Of a DNA stretch of 64,000 bases, positions 52,877 through 63,600 are shown one piece after another (positions within the stretch are counted from its first letter, which is position 1; each line of letters starts with the position of its first letter). The position numbers and the translations under genes are program-made. This DNA comes from Mucilaginibacter rivuli. GTDB lineage: Bacteria; Bacteroidota; Bacteroidia; Sphingobacteriales; Sphingobacteriaceae. The stretch is taken from positions 62,001-126,000 of the forward strand of contig NZ_JAHXPQ010000006.1 in NCBI RefSeq assembly GCF_019391655.1, in the 5' to 3' direction. The notes under the pieces were generated by a model. It was not told the DNA's origin and did no database searches. It saw only the letters and a program-made list of their open reading frames with translations.

Positions 52877-52892
52877 CCAAACATCAAACCCC

Positions 52893-55889
52893 GTGAACCA
52901 CAAGAACATTTTATTTGCTATCCTTATTGTACTCGCATTATTTATCGGTAACACTGCAACCGCCCAAGTATTGATGCCAACAACTAATGCCAACAAAGTT
53001 TCACTAAATGGTACATGGAAGTTTAAATATATCGCATCAACGGATATCGGGGCCGACTCTGCATTTGCTAACCCTAAAACCGATGTTAGCAAATGGGCAA
53101 ATATTAAAACCCCAGGAAACTGGGAACTACAGGGTTTTGCCGAACCCTTTTACGGAAAGAACCTGAAAGCTGGGACAGGTTTATACCGCACCATTTTTAA
53201 AATACCGGCTACCTGGCAAGATCAGCCCATATACATAGCTTTTGATGGTGTACAATATGGTTATGAATTGTGGGTGGATGGAAAATTCGCAGGCAGTTTC
53301 AGCAGTTCATACAACCGGCAAACATTTGATATCAGCCGGTTTGTTTCGTCAGGCAAATCGGCTACGCTTGCTGTAAAAGTATCCACACGGGTTAAGGGAT
53401 GGGAGTTTGATACTAATGATGACTGGTCGTTATCGGGCATTATACGAGATGTTACGTTGTTTAGCCTGCCTAAAACACATGTAAAAGACCTGGTAGTAAA
53501 AACCAATGTGGGCAACCATGATGCCACGCTATCTGTATCAGCGCTTGTTGAAACCGTAACGGGCATTGCGCCTGCAAAAAACACGTCTGTTTCCGCGAAA
53601 CTTTTGGATGCCTATGGTAAACCGGTAAAAGAATTTATCTTAGATAGCAAGGCATCAGCCGGGAATACCACGCCTTTTGGCCAGTCTGTAAAAATAGATG
53701 CTCCACATTTATGGACAGCAGAAAGCCCTTATTTATATACACTAAACATTACCCTCAAAAACGGGAACAACGAACTGCAGCAATACAGCCAAAAGATTGG
53801 TATCCGCGAAATAACATGGACAAATGGCGTACTGAAATTAAATGGTAAACCGATCAAATTACGCGGGGTGGATCATCACGACTTATCTCCGGTTAATGGG
53901 CGTGCAGTAACCGAAAAAGAAATGTTGCAAGACCTGAAATTGATACGCGAAGCCAATATTAATTTCATACGTACTTCGCATTACCAACCGCATCCACGGT
54001 TTATTGAACTTTGTGATTCTTTAGGCTTTTATGTGATAGAAGAAGTTCCCTTTGGTTTTGGAGATGAGCACTTAAACGACACTACCTATTTGCCGGTTTT
54101 AAAAGGACGCGCCAAGGCAACATTGTGGCGCGATAAAAATCACCCCTCTATCATAATCTGGAGCGTTGGTAATGAAAACCCATTGACTCCTATTTGTATA
54201 GAAACCGGCAAATACGTTAAATCGCTGGATGATACAAGGCCGTATTGTTTTCCGGAAGTAGGATCGTACTTTGGGCGCATCGCGGCTACTTTCCCTGATC
54301 AGATCGATATACTGGCACCGCATTATCCCGATGCCTCAACCCTGCGGGGGTATGCCGACAGATTTAACCACCCTATGGTTATTACCGAATATGCACACTC
54401 GTTAGGGCTTGATTTTGACCGCATGGAAAGTTTATGGGAAATTATGTACGCTCATCCTAAACTGGCGGGCGGGGCTGTATGGCATTTTTTTGACCAGGGC
54501 ATCTTACGCAAATCGCCGGAAAAAACTGCGCCCGGAAAATTCACTACTTCGGTTTGGCTGGATTCGGTAACTGTTTATGATAATAGCGGGAATGAAGGCG
54601 CCGATGGCGTGGTATATGCTAATCGCGTTCCCCAGGTTGATTACTGGCAGGTACGTAAGGTATACACACCTGTAAAAGCCCTGGACGATACCCTGCAAGT
54701 TGTACCCGGCAAACAGCAGGTAAAAATAAAACTGATCAACCGGTATGATTTTACCAACCTATCCGAAAGGCAATGCACATGGACGCTGTATGCCGATACC
54801 ACAGCTATACAATCAGGCATAAGCCCAATGGCTTGCGCCCCGCATGATACCCTCACTTTGGGCATTGATATTACTTTGGCGCAAAAATTAACAGCCAGTT
54901 ATTACACACTAAAACTGCAATTTAAGGATAAACAGAACTATACATTTTACGAAAAAACATACCTTTTGCGTAATGGTAACACCCTGCCAGACTTTAGGCA
55001 AAAACTGGCCATAAAACCTGCTAAACCAGTATTGAATGGCAACAACATCTCATTTGGCAATTTTGGTTTTGAGGTAAACCAACAAACGGGTATGGTTAGC
55101 CTGAAAGATGCTTCCGGCTCGGCTTTGATTGCAGATGGCCCTTACGCACGCATGAGCCGTAAAACAACAATGTCTGAACAGGCTACCACAGCAAAATCGA
55201 CCGGAGATAATAACCCCATCTGGCAACCTCATGTACTAACAAAGCCTGCGGCAAAAATTGAAAGCATAAGCGCTAACAAAGTACTTGTAAGCTATAATTA
55301 TGAACGGCAAAACATTAAAGGTCAGTTTATTACGGGCACAGCAGAATATACCCTATCAGATAGTGGCCGGGTTGATGTTAAGTACCATTTTATACCTAAT
55401 AATGCGAAAGGTATGGCGCTTGAGGCAGGGATATCATTTTTGATCCCATCATCTTTAACCGAGTTGAGATGGGTAGGAAAAGGTCCATACCCTGCTTATC
55501 CCGGCAAAAACCGGCTGGACGAATTTGGTTTTTATCATAAAAACAGTGCGGATATTAATTACCAGGGCAACCATGAACAGGTAAACCTCGCTGTTTTATC
55601 GGATGCGAAGGGTAAGGGTTTTGTACTTGTAGCTAACAACGCCAATGTTTCCGTTGAAAACGCTGCTGATGGCATTATAGTAAGCCATAATGCCTATGTA
55701 TCGGGACGTTATAATAAAGGTTCTAATCCCGAGAGGTCTGTCCGTATCGAAAATTTAAAAGATATCTCGGGTAGTTTTTCAATTATACCACTACAAAGTA
55801 CATGGCCACTTGCCTTACGGCAACTTTTTGGTGATCCGTCGCATGTTGCAGTTCCGTTCAAACCCTTTTATAATAGTTACGATCAGTAA
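52893..55889 (+). CDS. GH2 family glycoside hydrolase (beta-galactosidase-like)
   Basis: A 998-aa secreted enzyme from the GTG at 52893, which gives a clean signal peptide (NHKNILFAILIVLALFIGN). An in-frame frame from 52788 overlaps GH28 and lacks a signal. Domains: sugar-binding jelly roll (NLNG... SLNGTWKFKY, about 30-210), Ig-like, then a GH2 TIM barrel. Acid/base E428 in WSVGNENP; nucleophile E499 in VITEYAHS. A C-terminal beta-sandwich follows. Likely cuts galactose/arabinose/rhamnogalacturonan side chains. Confidence 0.88.
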   Translation: MNHKNILFAILIVLALFIGNTATAQVLMPTTNANKVSLNGTWKFKYIASTDIGADSAFANPKTDVSKWANIKTPGNWELQGFAEPFYGKNLKAGTGLYRTIFKIPATWQDQPIYIAFDGVQYGYELWVDGKFAGSFSSSYNRQTFDISRFVSSGKSATLAVKVSTRVKGWEFDTNDDWSLSGIIRDVTLFSLPKTHVKDLVVKTNVGNHDATLSVSALVETVTGIAPAKNTSVSAKLLDAYGKPVKEFILDSKASAGNTTPFGQSVKIDAPHLWTAESPYLYTLNITLKNGNNELQQYSQKIGIREITWTNGVLKLNGKPIKLRGVDHHDLSPVNGRAVTEKEMLQDLKLIREANINFIRTSHYQPHPRFIELCDSLGFYVIEEVPFGFGDEHLNDTTYLPVLKGRAKATLWRDKNHPSIIIWSVGNENPLTPICIETGKYVKSLDDTRPYCFPEVGSYFGRIAATFPDQIDILAPHYPDASTLRGYADRFNHPMVITEYAHSLGLDFDRMESLWEIMYAHPKLAGGAVWHFFDQGILRKSPEKTAPGKFTTSVWLDSVTVYDNSGNEGADGVVYANRVPQVDYWQVRKVYTPVKALDDTLQVVPGKQQVKIKLINRYDFTNLSERQCTWTLYADTTAIQSGISPMACAPHDTLTLGIDITLAQKLTASYYTLKLQFKDKQNYTFYEKTYLLRNGNTLPDFRQKLAIKPAKPVLNGNNISFGNFGFEVNQQTGMVSLKDASGSALIADGPYARMSRKTTMSEQATTAKSTGDNNPIWQPHVLTKPAAKIESISANKVLVSYNYERQNIKGQFITGTAEYTLSDSGRVDVKYHFIPNNAKGMALEAGISFLIPSSLTELRWVGKGPYPAYPGKNRLDEFGFYHKNSADINYQGNHEQVNLAVLSDAKGKGFVLVANNANVSVENAADGIIVSHNAYVSGRYNKGSNPERSVRIENLKDISGSFSIIPLQSTWPLALRQLFGDPSHVAVPFKPFYNSYDQ

Positions 55890-56130
55890 AACGGAAACAA
55901 ATATTAGTTGGGTTATCTTTTAGCAGTTGTTCAAAAACGGGCTCATTCTGTAACAACTGTATTACGCCTCCCATTGCCAAAATCTCAAAAACACCTCCTT
56001 TTTGTATTATCTGCACTTTTTGATATTTATCGTCAAAAAAGTACGTGATAGTACATGATGGTTGGCTATACTCATTTGGATATTTTTATTTAACCAATTT
56101 GCCATAGCTAATGGCATACCCTATATAAAA

Positions 56131-58095
56131 ATGAAAAAACTCCTACGCTCTCATCAATTAAAAGCCATACTGTTTGCAGCTATTTTTGTTTGCAGTGTTG
56201 CATTGTCATTCGCGCAAGGCCCCGGCCCTCAGGTGCTAAACCTGCCTGCAAAAAAAACAATCAAAGTTACCGCGCCCCGCCAAATGGAGTTTCTTGACAG
56301 GGGCATGATAGCAGTACATACCGGTACCGATTCTGCATATCTTGGCTGGCGTATGCTGGGTACCGAACCACAAGACATTGCTTTTAACCTCTATCGTAAA
56401 ACCGGCAATGCTGCGCCCATAAAGTTGAATAAAGCTCCTATCACCACCAGTACCAATTATGTAGATACTAAAGTAGATTTTAGCAAGCCGAACTCATGGT
56501 TTGTAAAAGTGGTTACAGCGAGTAAAGAAGAAGAAGCCAGCAAGCCATTTACACTCCCGGCAAATGCACCTGTGCAACAATACTTAAACATCCCCTTAAG
56601 GACACCCAAAGGATACACGCCCAATGATGTTTCGGTAGGCGATCTGGATGGCGATGGTGAATACGAAATTATAGTGCACCAAACCGGCCGCGGGCGCGAT
56701 ACGCCATCGCCGGGTTTAACAGACGCGCCTATTTTCCAGGCATATAAAATGGATGGCACATTTTTATGGCAGATCAACCTTGGCGAAAACATCCGCGAAG
56801 GCGCGCATTATACTCAATTTATAGTTTATGACCTGGATGGCGATGGCATAGCCGAATTTGCCTGCAAAACTGCCGATGGCACCATCGACGGGAAAGGTAA
56901 AGTAATAGGCGATTCGACCAAACACTGGCGCCGCACCAATGTAGAGCCACGTAATACTTTTTACGGTAAGATATTAGACGGGCCAGAATACTTTACCATC
57001 TTCAGCGGCAAAACCGGCGAAGCATTGGCTACTACCAACTATATACCAAGCCGTTATCCAACCGCAGGGTGGAGTGGCCACGGCGGCAATGGTGGCAGCG
57101 ATAATACCGGTAACCGGGTTGATCGTTTTAACGCTTGTGTTGCCTACCTTGATGGCATACACCCAAGTGTGGTAATGTGCCGCGGCTATTATGGCCGTAC
57201 GGTATTGGCAGCCTGGGATTGGCGCGGCGGAAAACTGAGTTCGCGCTGGGTATTTGACAGTAAAGATGGCGAAAACCCATTTTCGGGGCAGGGATACCAT
57301 ACCGTTAGTGTGGCTGATGTTGATGACGATGGCAAGGATGAGATTGTTTACGGATCGATGGTAGTTGACGACGATGGTACCGGCCTGTTAAGTACAGGGT
57401 ACCGCCATGGTGATGCCTTGCATGTAAGCGATCTGGACCCTGATCATCCCGGCCTGGAGGTGTTTGGCATACACGAAATTGAAGATAATACCAAAGGCCC
57501 CGGTGCAACAGTATATGATGCACGCACGGGTGAAACATTATTTCGTGGGAATGAAAACAAAGACCTGGGCCGCGGCGTAGCCGAAAACATTGATACCACC
57601 CGTTATGGCGCGCAAATGTGGTGGAACGGATCGAAACTGATGGATATTCATGGTCAATTAATTGGCCCATCGCCAAGCTCATGTAATTTTCTTTGCTGGT
57701 GGGATGCGGACCTGACCCGCGAGCTATTGGATGGCAACCATATTGATAAGTATGGTAAAGGCCGCATATTTACCATGACGGGCGCTCAATCAAACAACGG
57801 ATCAAAATCAACCCCGGCCTTAAGTGCCGACTTGTTTGGCGATTGGCGTGAGGAAGTAATTGAGCGCAGCAGCGACAACCAAAGCCTCAGGATTTATACC
57901 ACAGTTATACCAACCACACATAAGATATATACACTGATGCATGACCCCCAATACCGCGATGCGATAGCCTGGCAAAACTCCGGTTATAACCAGCCGCCGC
58001 ATGTGAGTTTTTACCTGGGTTACGGTATGAAAAACCTGCCTAAGCCAAACATCATCATGGTGCAGCCCAAGGGGAATACAGCTACAAAGAAATAA
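56131..58095 (+). CDS. PL11 rhamnogalacturonan lyase
   Basis: A 654-aa secreted enzyme from the ATG at 56131 (signal MKKLLRSHQLKAILFAAIFV, ending about SFAQ). An in-frame start at 56062 would place an odd 23-aa leader before it. VSVGDLDGDGEYEIIVHQ, VYDLDGDGIAEFACKTADGT and SVADVDDDGKDEIVYGSM are calcium-binding DxDGDG repeats of PL11 beta-propellers; WSGHGGNGGSDN and GYRHGDALHVSDLDPDHPG are further hallmarks. It cleaves rhamnogalacturonan-I backbone by beta-elimination. Confidence 0.92.
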   Translation: MKKLLRSHQLKAILFAAIFVCSVALSFAQGPGPQVLNLPAKKTIKVTAPRQMEFLDRGMIAVHTGTDSAYLGWRMLGTEPQDIAFNLYRKTGNAAPIKLNKAPITTSTNYVDTKVDFSKPNSWFVKVVTASKEEEASKPFTLPANAPVQQYLNIPLRTPKGYTPNDVSVGDLDGDGEYEIIVHQTGRGRDTPSPGLTDAPIFQAYKMDGTFLWQINLGENIREGAHYTQFIVYDLDGDGIAEFACKTADGTIDGKGKVIGDSTKHWRRTNVEPRNTFYGKILDGPEYFTIFSGKTGEALATTNYIPSRYPTAGWSGHGGNGGSDNTGNRVDRFNACVAYLDGIHPSVVMCRGYYGRTVLAAWDWRGGKLSSRWVFDSKDGENPFSGQGYHTVSVADVDDDGKDEIVYGSMVVDDDGTGLLSTGYRHGDALHVSDLDPDHPGLEVFGIHEIEDNTKGPGATVYDARTGETLFRGNENKDLGRGVAENIDTTRYGAQMWWNGSKLMDIHGQLIGPSPSSCNFLCWWDADLTRELLDGNHIDKYGKGRIFTMTGAQSNNGSKSTPALSADLFGDWREEVIERSSDNQSLRIYTTVIPTTHKIYTLMHDPQYRDAIAWQNSGYNQPPHVSFYLGYGMKNLPKPNIIMVQPKGNTATKK

Positions 58096-58140
58096 CAGGA
58101 ATTAAATAAACTTTCTGTTTTATTTTATTGCAGGATATGA

Positions 58141-58149
58141 TATATTTGC
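58141..58149 (+). promoter_or_regulatory. -7 promoter box of the tRNA gene
   Basis: TATATTTGC matches TAnnTTTGY, 12 nt before the tRNA starts. Confidence 0.45.
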
Positions 58150-58161
58150 AGCCCGCAATAA

Positions 58162-58235
<74 letters not shown>

Positions 58236-58245
58236 CCTAATGATT

Positions 58246-58278
58246 AAGGCTTTACGATATTTCGTAGAGCCTTTTTTT
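58246..58278 (+). terminator. Terminator after tRNA-Ala
   Basis: AAGGCTTTACGA (from 58246), a short loop, TCGTAGAGCCTT, then TTTTT. One G-T pair. It closes the tRNA unit. Confidence 0.75.
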
Positions 58279-58488
58279 TAAGGCAATACTGAGGTAATAC
58301 CAGTTGTATAATTTAACGTCGTTCAATACAATTCAATCTTTTCCTAATAGAAGGCTTGCGCCAGCACTGGGGTTTGGCTTTTTGCCGCCAAGGCATTATA
58401 CAATAGATATTAGCGGTAAGCGACTGAAACACTAATATATGAAATCACAAATTGACAAACGCATGAATAATCATATAAATTAACGTTG

Positions 58489-58497
58489 TACATTTGC
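58489..58497 (+). promoter_or_regulatory. -7 promoter box of the TetR gene
   Basis: TACATTTGC matches TAnnTTTGY, 46 nt before the ATG at 58543. It is immediately followed by the palindromic operator. Confidence 0.5.
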
Positions 58498-58510
58498 CTA
58501 ACACTGTTAG
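58498..58510. promoter_or_regulatory. Candidate TetR operator at the tetR promoter
   Basis: CTAACACTGTTAG is a perfect 6+1+6 palindrome directly after the -7 box, covering the expected start site. The core TAAC-ACT-GTTA recurs at 59233. Confidence 0.55.
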
Positions 58511-58542
58511 AAAAATTACAACAGCGATAAGAAAAAGAACTA

Positions 58543-59142
58543 ATGGCCAGTGCAGACAGAAAACAACGTATAAAAGACGAAACCAGGCAAAATATACTGG
58601 ATGCGGCTATGCGTATAGGTAGAGCAGAGGGATGGCAGGCGTTAAGCATGCGTAAAATAGCGGATATTATAGAATATACTCCGCCGGTTATTTACGAGTA
58701 TTTTGCTAATAAAGAAGCTTTGATGCTTGAGCTTACAAAAGTAGGCTATCGTATTTTAGCAAAAGACATGAAAATAGCACGCGATAAGCACCAATTGCCA
58801 GAAAAGCAATTGGAAGATATGTGGCTTACCTATTGGAACTTCGCTTTTGCTGAAAAGGAACTATACCAGTTAATGTTTGGCATCGAAGTAAACTGTTGCG
58901 TTTGGGATAACTCGGTACCAGAAGCTGAAATTCCGGCCAATATGATATGGGAAGTTATAGGCGAATTAACGGGTATGGAAAATCCGCCCGAAGACCTGAT
59001 CTGTAAACGTTATTATACATTTTGGTCGGTAGTACATGGATTGATCTCGATTAACCTGGTTAGGCAGGGTGTACCCGAAGGAATGAACGAAGAAGTGTTA
59101 AAAGATGCCATTACCGGCATTATTCGTTCTATCAAGCCCTGA
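58543..59142 (+). CDS. TetR/AcrR-family transcriptional regulator
   Basis: A 199-aa protein with the N-terminal TetR HTH (about 12-58: ILDAAMRIGRAEGWQALSMR then KIADIIEYTPPVIYEYFANK) and a variable C-terminal ligand-binding domain. It lies directly before the RND efflux operon and both have the same palindrome upstream, so it is probably its local repressor and autoregulated. Confidence 0.93.
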   Translation: MASADRKQRIKDETRQNILDAAMRIGRAEGWQALSMRKIADIIEYTPPVIYEYFANKEALMLELTKVGYRILAKDMKIARDKHQLPEKQLEDMWLTYWNFAFAEKELYQLMFGIEVNCCVWDNSVPEAEIPANMIWEVIGELTGMENPPEDLICKRYYTFWSVVHGLISINLVRQGVPEGMNEEVLKDAITGIIRSIKP

Positions 59143-59459
59143 TATTTTTACCCTTTCGGCCATGCCGTAAAATAAATTATTAATTACTTAAATCACACGC
59201 TTATGAAACACTGTCGCAATCACCACAATAACTTAACACTGTTAATAAAATTAACTAAGTGATAACTATAATTTAACATCACATTACAATAACACAATAG
59301 TAAATATATATGACCATTAATAATTACAGCACAGCAAATAACTTTAACAGCGTTAGTAATACTAATACTGTTAATTATTCTCATACCGATGATACGATAT
59401 ATGTAAGCAGCATACGTACGGCATTAACATCCATTAATTCAAATTCAAAACTCACCATT
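59143..59459. promoter_or_regulatory. Efflux-operon control region
   Basis: A 317-nt AT-rich region with no separate gene. It holds palindrome-type sites at 59233-59245 (TTAACACTGTTAA, perfect), 59345-59355 (TAACAGCGTTA, inverted with central AGC) and 59363-59373 (TAATACTGTTA, one mismatch). An open frame across it in line with the adaptor gene (from 59310) is Asn/Thr/Ser-rich and not a credible N-terminus. Confidence 0.5.
59233..59245. promoter_or_regulatory. Candidate TetR operator before the RND operon
   Basis: TTAACACTGTTAA, perfect 6+1+6 palindrome, same core as at 58498. It lies 227 nt before the adaptor ATG. Confidence 0.55.
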
Positions 59460-60596
59460 ATGAAAATTATCCTATTATCCATTATAGCAATTGCATTATT
59501 CAGTTGTGCAACAAAGCCGGTGCAACAACAACAGGCAGGGCCGCCATCACTCCCCGTAGCAACCATCACTACCGGTACTGATACTACCTACCAGGAATAC
59601 CCTGCCGCAATTGAAGGGACTGTAAACGTAGAGATACGCCCGCAGGTAAGCGGCTCATTAGATAAGGTATTTATTGACGAAGGTGCTGCAGTAAGCGCAG
59701 GCCAGCCTTTATTTAAGATCAATGATCAGCCTTACCGCGCGGCATTAAACAATGCACTGGCAAGCCAGCACGCTGCCGAAGGCGCATTGGCCAATGCACG
59801 CTTAGAAATTGAAAAACTGACCCCCCTGGTTCAAAACAAAGTAATATCTGATTTCCAGTTAAAAACAGCAAAAGCAACTTACGATATCGCCAAAGCAAAT
59901 ATAGAACAAGCTAAAGCGAATGTAGCCACCGCTCAGATCAACCTGGGTTATACGGTAATTAAAGCTCCGGTAGCCGGATACATTGGCCGCCTGCTTAAAA
60001 AGCAAGGAAGCCTGGTTAGCCCCGCTGATGTGCAGGAATTAACACAATTATCAGACGTACACGACGTACACGTTTACTTTTCGCTAAGCGAAAAAGACTT
60101 TGTAACCTTCAAAGAGCAATACCCGGGCGAAACCTTGAAAGATAAGTTAAAGCAACTGTCGGGCGTATCCTTATTGCTGGCTGATAATACGGTTTATGGC
60201 AAACAAGGAAAAGTAGATATGATAGACGGACAGTTTGATAAAACTACCGGCGCTATTACATTAAGGGCTAACTTCTCTAACCCACAAGGTTTGTTACGCT
60301 CCGGCAATACCGGTAAGATCAGGTTAAGCCTTATCCATAAAGACGCCCTGGTGGTTCCGGAAGATGCTACCATCGAAATGCAGGATAAGGTATTTGTATT
60401 TACCGTTGGCGATAGCAGTAAAGTTAAAAAACAAGCTATTGATATTGTTGGAAAGTCAGGTAACAACTACCTCGTAAAATCGGGCGTAAAGGCCGGCGAT
60501 CAGATCGTATTAAGTGGTTTTGGCAACTTACAGGAAGGCGCCGTTATCCATCCCGAAAAGGCTCCTGAAAAAGTTGCGGCTATCGCAAAAAACTAA
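59460..60596 (+). CDS. RND efflux periplasmic adaptor (MFP) lipoprotein
   Basis: A 378-aa periplasmic adaptor, HlyD/AcrA type. Start ATG at 59460 gives a lipoprotein signal (IALFSC, C16). Barrel-sandwich half-motifs are VEIRPQVSGSLDKVFIDEG and YTVIKAPVAGYIGRL; a coiled-coil hairpin lies between (about 95-155). It links the inner-membrane pump to the outer-membrane channel. It is followed by the pump gene after 23 nt. Confidence 0.93.
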   Translation: MKIILLSIIAIALFSCATKPVQQQQAGPPSLPVATITTGTDTTYQEYPAAIEGTVNVEIRPQVSGSLDKVFIDEGAAVSAGQPLFKINDQPYRAALNNALASQHAAEGALANARLEIEKLTPLVQNKVISDFQLKTAKATYDIAKANIEQAKANVATAQINLGYTVIKAPVAGYIGRLLKKQGSLVSPADVQELTQLSDVHDVHVYFSLSEKDFVTFKEQYPGETLKDKLKQLSGVSLLLADNTVYGKQGKVDMIDGQFDKTTGAITLRANFSNPQGLLRSGNTGKIRLSLIHKDALVVPEDATIEMQDKVFVFTVGDSSKVKKQAIDIVGKSGNNYLVKSGVKAGDQIVLSGFGNLQEGAVIHPEKAPEKVAAIAKN

Positions 60597-60619
60597 TTGC
60601 TCATTTAAATTAAAACATC

Positions 60620-63600
60620 ATGTTCCAAAAATTTATAGACAGGCCGGTACTGTCAACCGTTATCTCCATTTTATTGGTGATTGTTGGTGTGCTTGGCCTC
60701 ACAAAATTGCCACTGCAGCAATTTCCTGATATTGCCCCACCGGCAGTATTAGTAACAGCAGTATATCCCGGCGCTAATGCCGAAACCGTGTTGCGTTCGG
60801 TAGCACCATCGTTAGAAGAATCGATAAACGGGGTGGAAAACATGAGCTACATGAGCTCGACCGCCAGTAATGATGGTTCGTTGGCAATTACCATATACTT
60901 TAAGCAAGGCACCAACCCGGATCAGGCTGCTGTAAACGTACAGAACCGTGTGGCGCAGGCCACCAGCCAGCTCCCTGCCGAAGTGGTACAGCAAGGGATA
61001 AACACCACCAAACAGCAAAACAGTTTGATAGGTGCTGTGGGTGTGTATACTGAAGACTCCAAAAAATACAATCAAACATTTGTTGCCAACTATGCGCAGA
61101 TCAACATTATTCCCGAGTTAAAACGTATTCCGGGTGTGGGTTCGGCAACCATATTTGGTGGTGTTAAAGATTACTCGATGCGGGTATGGCTTAACCCCGG
61201 TCAAATGACAGATCATAAAATTACTCCTGCCGAAGTAATGGCTGCCATACAAGATAAAAATATAGAAGCAGCACCGGGTAAATTTGGCGAGCGAAGCAAA
61301 GAAGTGTTTGAATATGTAATTAAATACAAAGGCAAACTGACTAAACCTGAAGAGTACGATAATATCGCTATCCGCGCTAACCCCGATGGCTCTGTGCTGC
61401 ATTTAAAGGATGTAGCGAGGGTTGAGTTGGGTGCGTATTCGTATACCAGCATATCGCACCTGAACGGGCACGATGGTATTGCCATTGGTGTGGTACAATT
61501 AGCCGGATCGAATGCTAACGAGATACAGATAGCGGTTGATAAGTTAATGGAAAAAGCTTCGAAGGATTTCCCGGCAGGTATCAAATACAATAACTTTTAC
61601 CGTACCAAAACAGCTTTGGATGAATCGATAACACAAGTTGAGCATACGCTGATAGAAGCCTTTATACTGGTGTTTCTGGTAGTATTTCTTTTCTTGCAGG
61701 ATTTCCGGTCAACGCTTATCCCGGCTATTGCTGTTCCTGTAGCTATTTTGGGTACTTTCTTTTTCATGAGTCTGTTTGGTTTCTCTATTAACCTGCTTAC
61801 CTTATTCGCCCTGGTATTGGCCATAGGTATAGTTGTGGATGATGCCATTGTGGTTGTTGAAGCCGTGCACGCCAAGATGGAGAACGAACATTTACCAGCC
61901 AAAGCTGCCACCACTAAAGCTATGCACGAAATTACGGGCGCCATTATATCCATCACCTTAGTTATGGCGGCGGTATTTTTACCCGTAGGTTTCATGACAG
62001 GCTCAACCGGGATATTTTACAGGCAATTTGCCTTTACCATGTCCATCGCCATTATGATATCGGCGGTTAACGCTTTAACCTTAAGCCCTGCACTGGCTGC
62101 TTTATTTTTAAAGAGCAACCATGTGGGTAAAAACGGCGATCCTGCTGTTCAAAAAGGTTTTGTTGAGAAGTTTTACGCAGGCTTTAACAGCAGCTTTAGC
62201 GCCATGACCAGCAGGTATATTGGTGGGCTTAAATTCCTGATCAAAAATAAATGGGTTGGTATTAGCGGGTTAGTAGTGGTAGTTTTAATTACTGTTTACC
62301 TGGTAAACACCACCAAATCTGGCTTTATCCCTACCGAAGATCAGGGTTTCATTGCTGTATCGGTATCTACCCCTTCAGGAACATCATTAGATGCTACTAC
62401 CAAAATTTTAAAACAAGCCGAAGATGCCGCAAGAGCATTACCGGCAGCGAGGTTTGTTGCGGCTATTGGGGGTTTTAACCTGTTAACCAATTCAACAAGT
62501 CCTTCTGCTTCAGTATTTTTTGTTTTATTAAAACCTAACGAAGACCGCGGCGCTGTTAAGGATATTAATGCGATACAGGATGTGTTAAGAGGTAAACTGG
62601 CAGCAATAACCAAAGGCAGTTTCTTTGTGTTTAGTTTTCCAACGGTGCCGGGTTTTAGTAATGTGGAAGCATTGGATGTAGTACTACAGGATAAAACCGG
62701 CGGCAAGCTGGATAAATTTAGCGGCGTGGCCAATAATTTTATTGGTAAACTAATGGCTAAACCGGCCATAGCCTACGCCTTTACCAGCTTTAAAGCCGAT
62801 TACCCCCAATTGCAGTTAGCTATTGATGATGATAAAGCCAACCAATTGGGTGTAAGTGTTAGGGATATCTTATCAACCATGCAGGCCTATTTTGGTAGCG
62901 CCCAGGCTTCCGATTTTAACCGCTTTGGTAAATATTACAGGGTTGTCGTTCAGGCAGATATTGCCGACAGGGCAGATCCATCAGCTATCGATCGTGTGTT
63001 TGTAAAAAACAAAGCAGGCGAAATGGTCCCTATCAACACTTTAGTGAAACTAACCCGTGTATATGGTTCCGAAACGGTATCACGATACAACCTGTTCAAT
63101 TCAATACAAGTAAACGCAATACCTAAACCTGGCTTTAGCTCGGGTGATGCCATTAAAGCTATCCAGGAAACCGCGAAAGAGCAATTGCCATCGGGATATG
63201 ATTACCAGTTTTCTGGCCAAACACGCGAAGAGATATCTTCGGGTGGTCAATCTACTATTATATTTATGCTGTGCTTAGTGTTTGTATACTTCCTTTTAGC
63301 AGCGCAGTATGAAAGCTATATTTTGCCTTTAGCGGTTATCTTATCTATCCCAACCGGTATTTTAGGTGTATTTGTGGTATTGGGCTTAACAGGTATCGAA
63401 AATAACATTTACGTACAGGTAGCACTCATTATGCTGATCGGTTTGTTGGCCAAAAATGCCATCCTGATCATCGAGTTTGCTGTGCAGCGGCGCAAGGCTG
63501 GCCTCGGTTTGGTTGAGTCGGCCATTGAAGCCGCAAGGTTACGTATCCGCCCTATCATCATGACTTCGCTTGCCTTTGTGTTTGGGTTGTTCCCGATGAG

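Larger units (their letters stand above)
58279..58542. other. tetR upstream region
   Basis: No gene in 264 nt. It contains the TACATTTGC box and operator described separately; the rest has no clear feature. A 14-codon ATG frame at 58439 is not considered a gene. Confidence 0.4.

Noticed and set aside
52788..52892. Extended start of the GH2 gene
   Set aside because: It would overlap GH28 and bury the signal peptide; a promoter box and the GTG at 52893 fit better.
56101..56115. Hairpin before PL11 as a riboswitch
   Set aside because: Only a 5-bp stem (GCCAT/ATGGC); no larger conserved structure recognised.
58439..58483. 14-codon ATG frame upstream of tetR
   Set aside because: Too short, no start signal, next to the promoter box.
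59310..59459. N-terminal extension of the RND adaptor
   Set aside because: The extension is Asn/Ser/Thr-rich and precedes a complete lipoprotein signal at 59460; operator-like sites lie within it.
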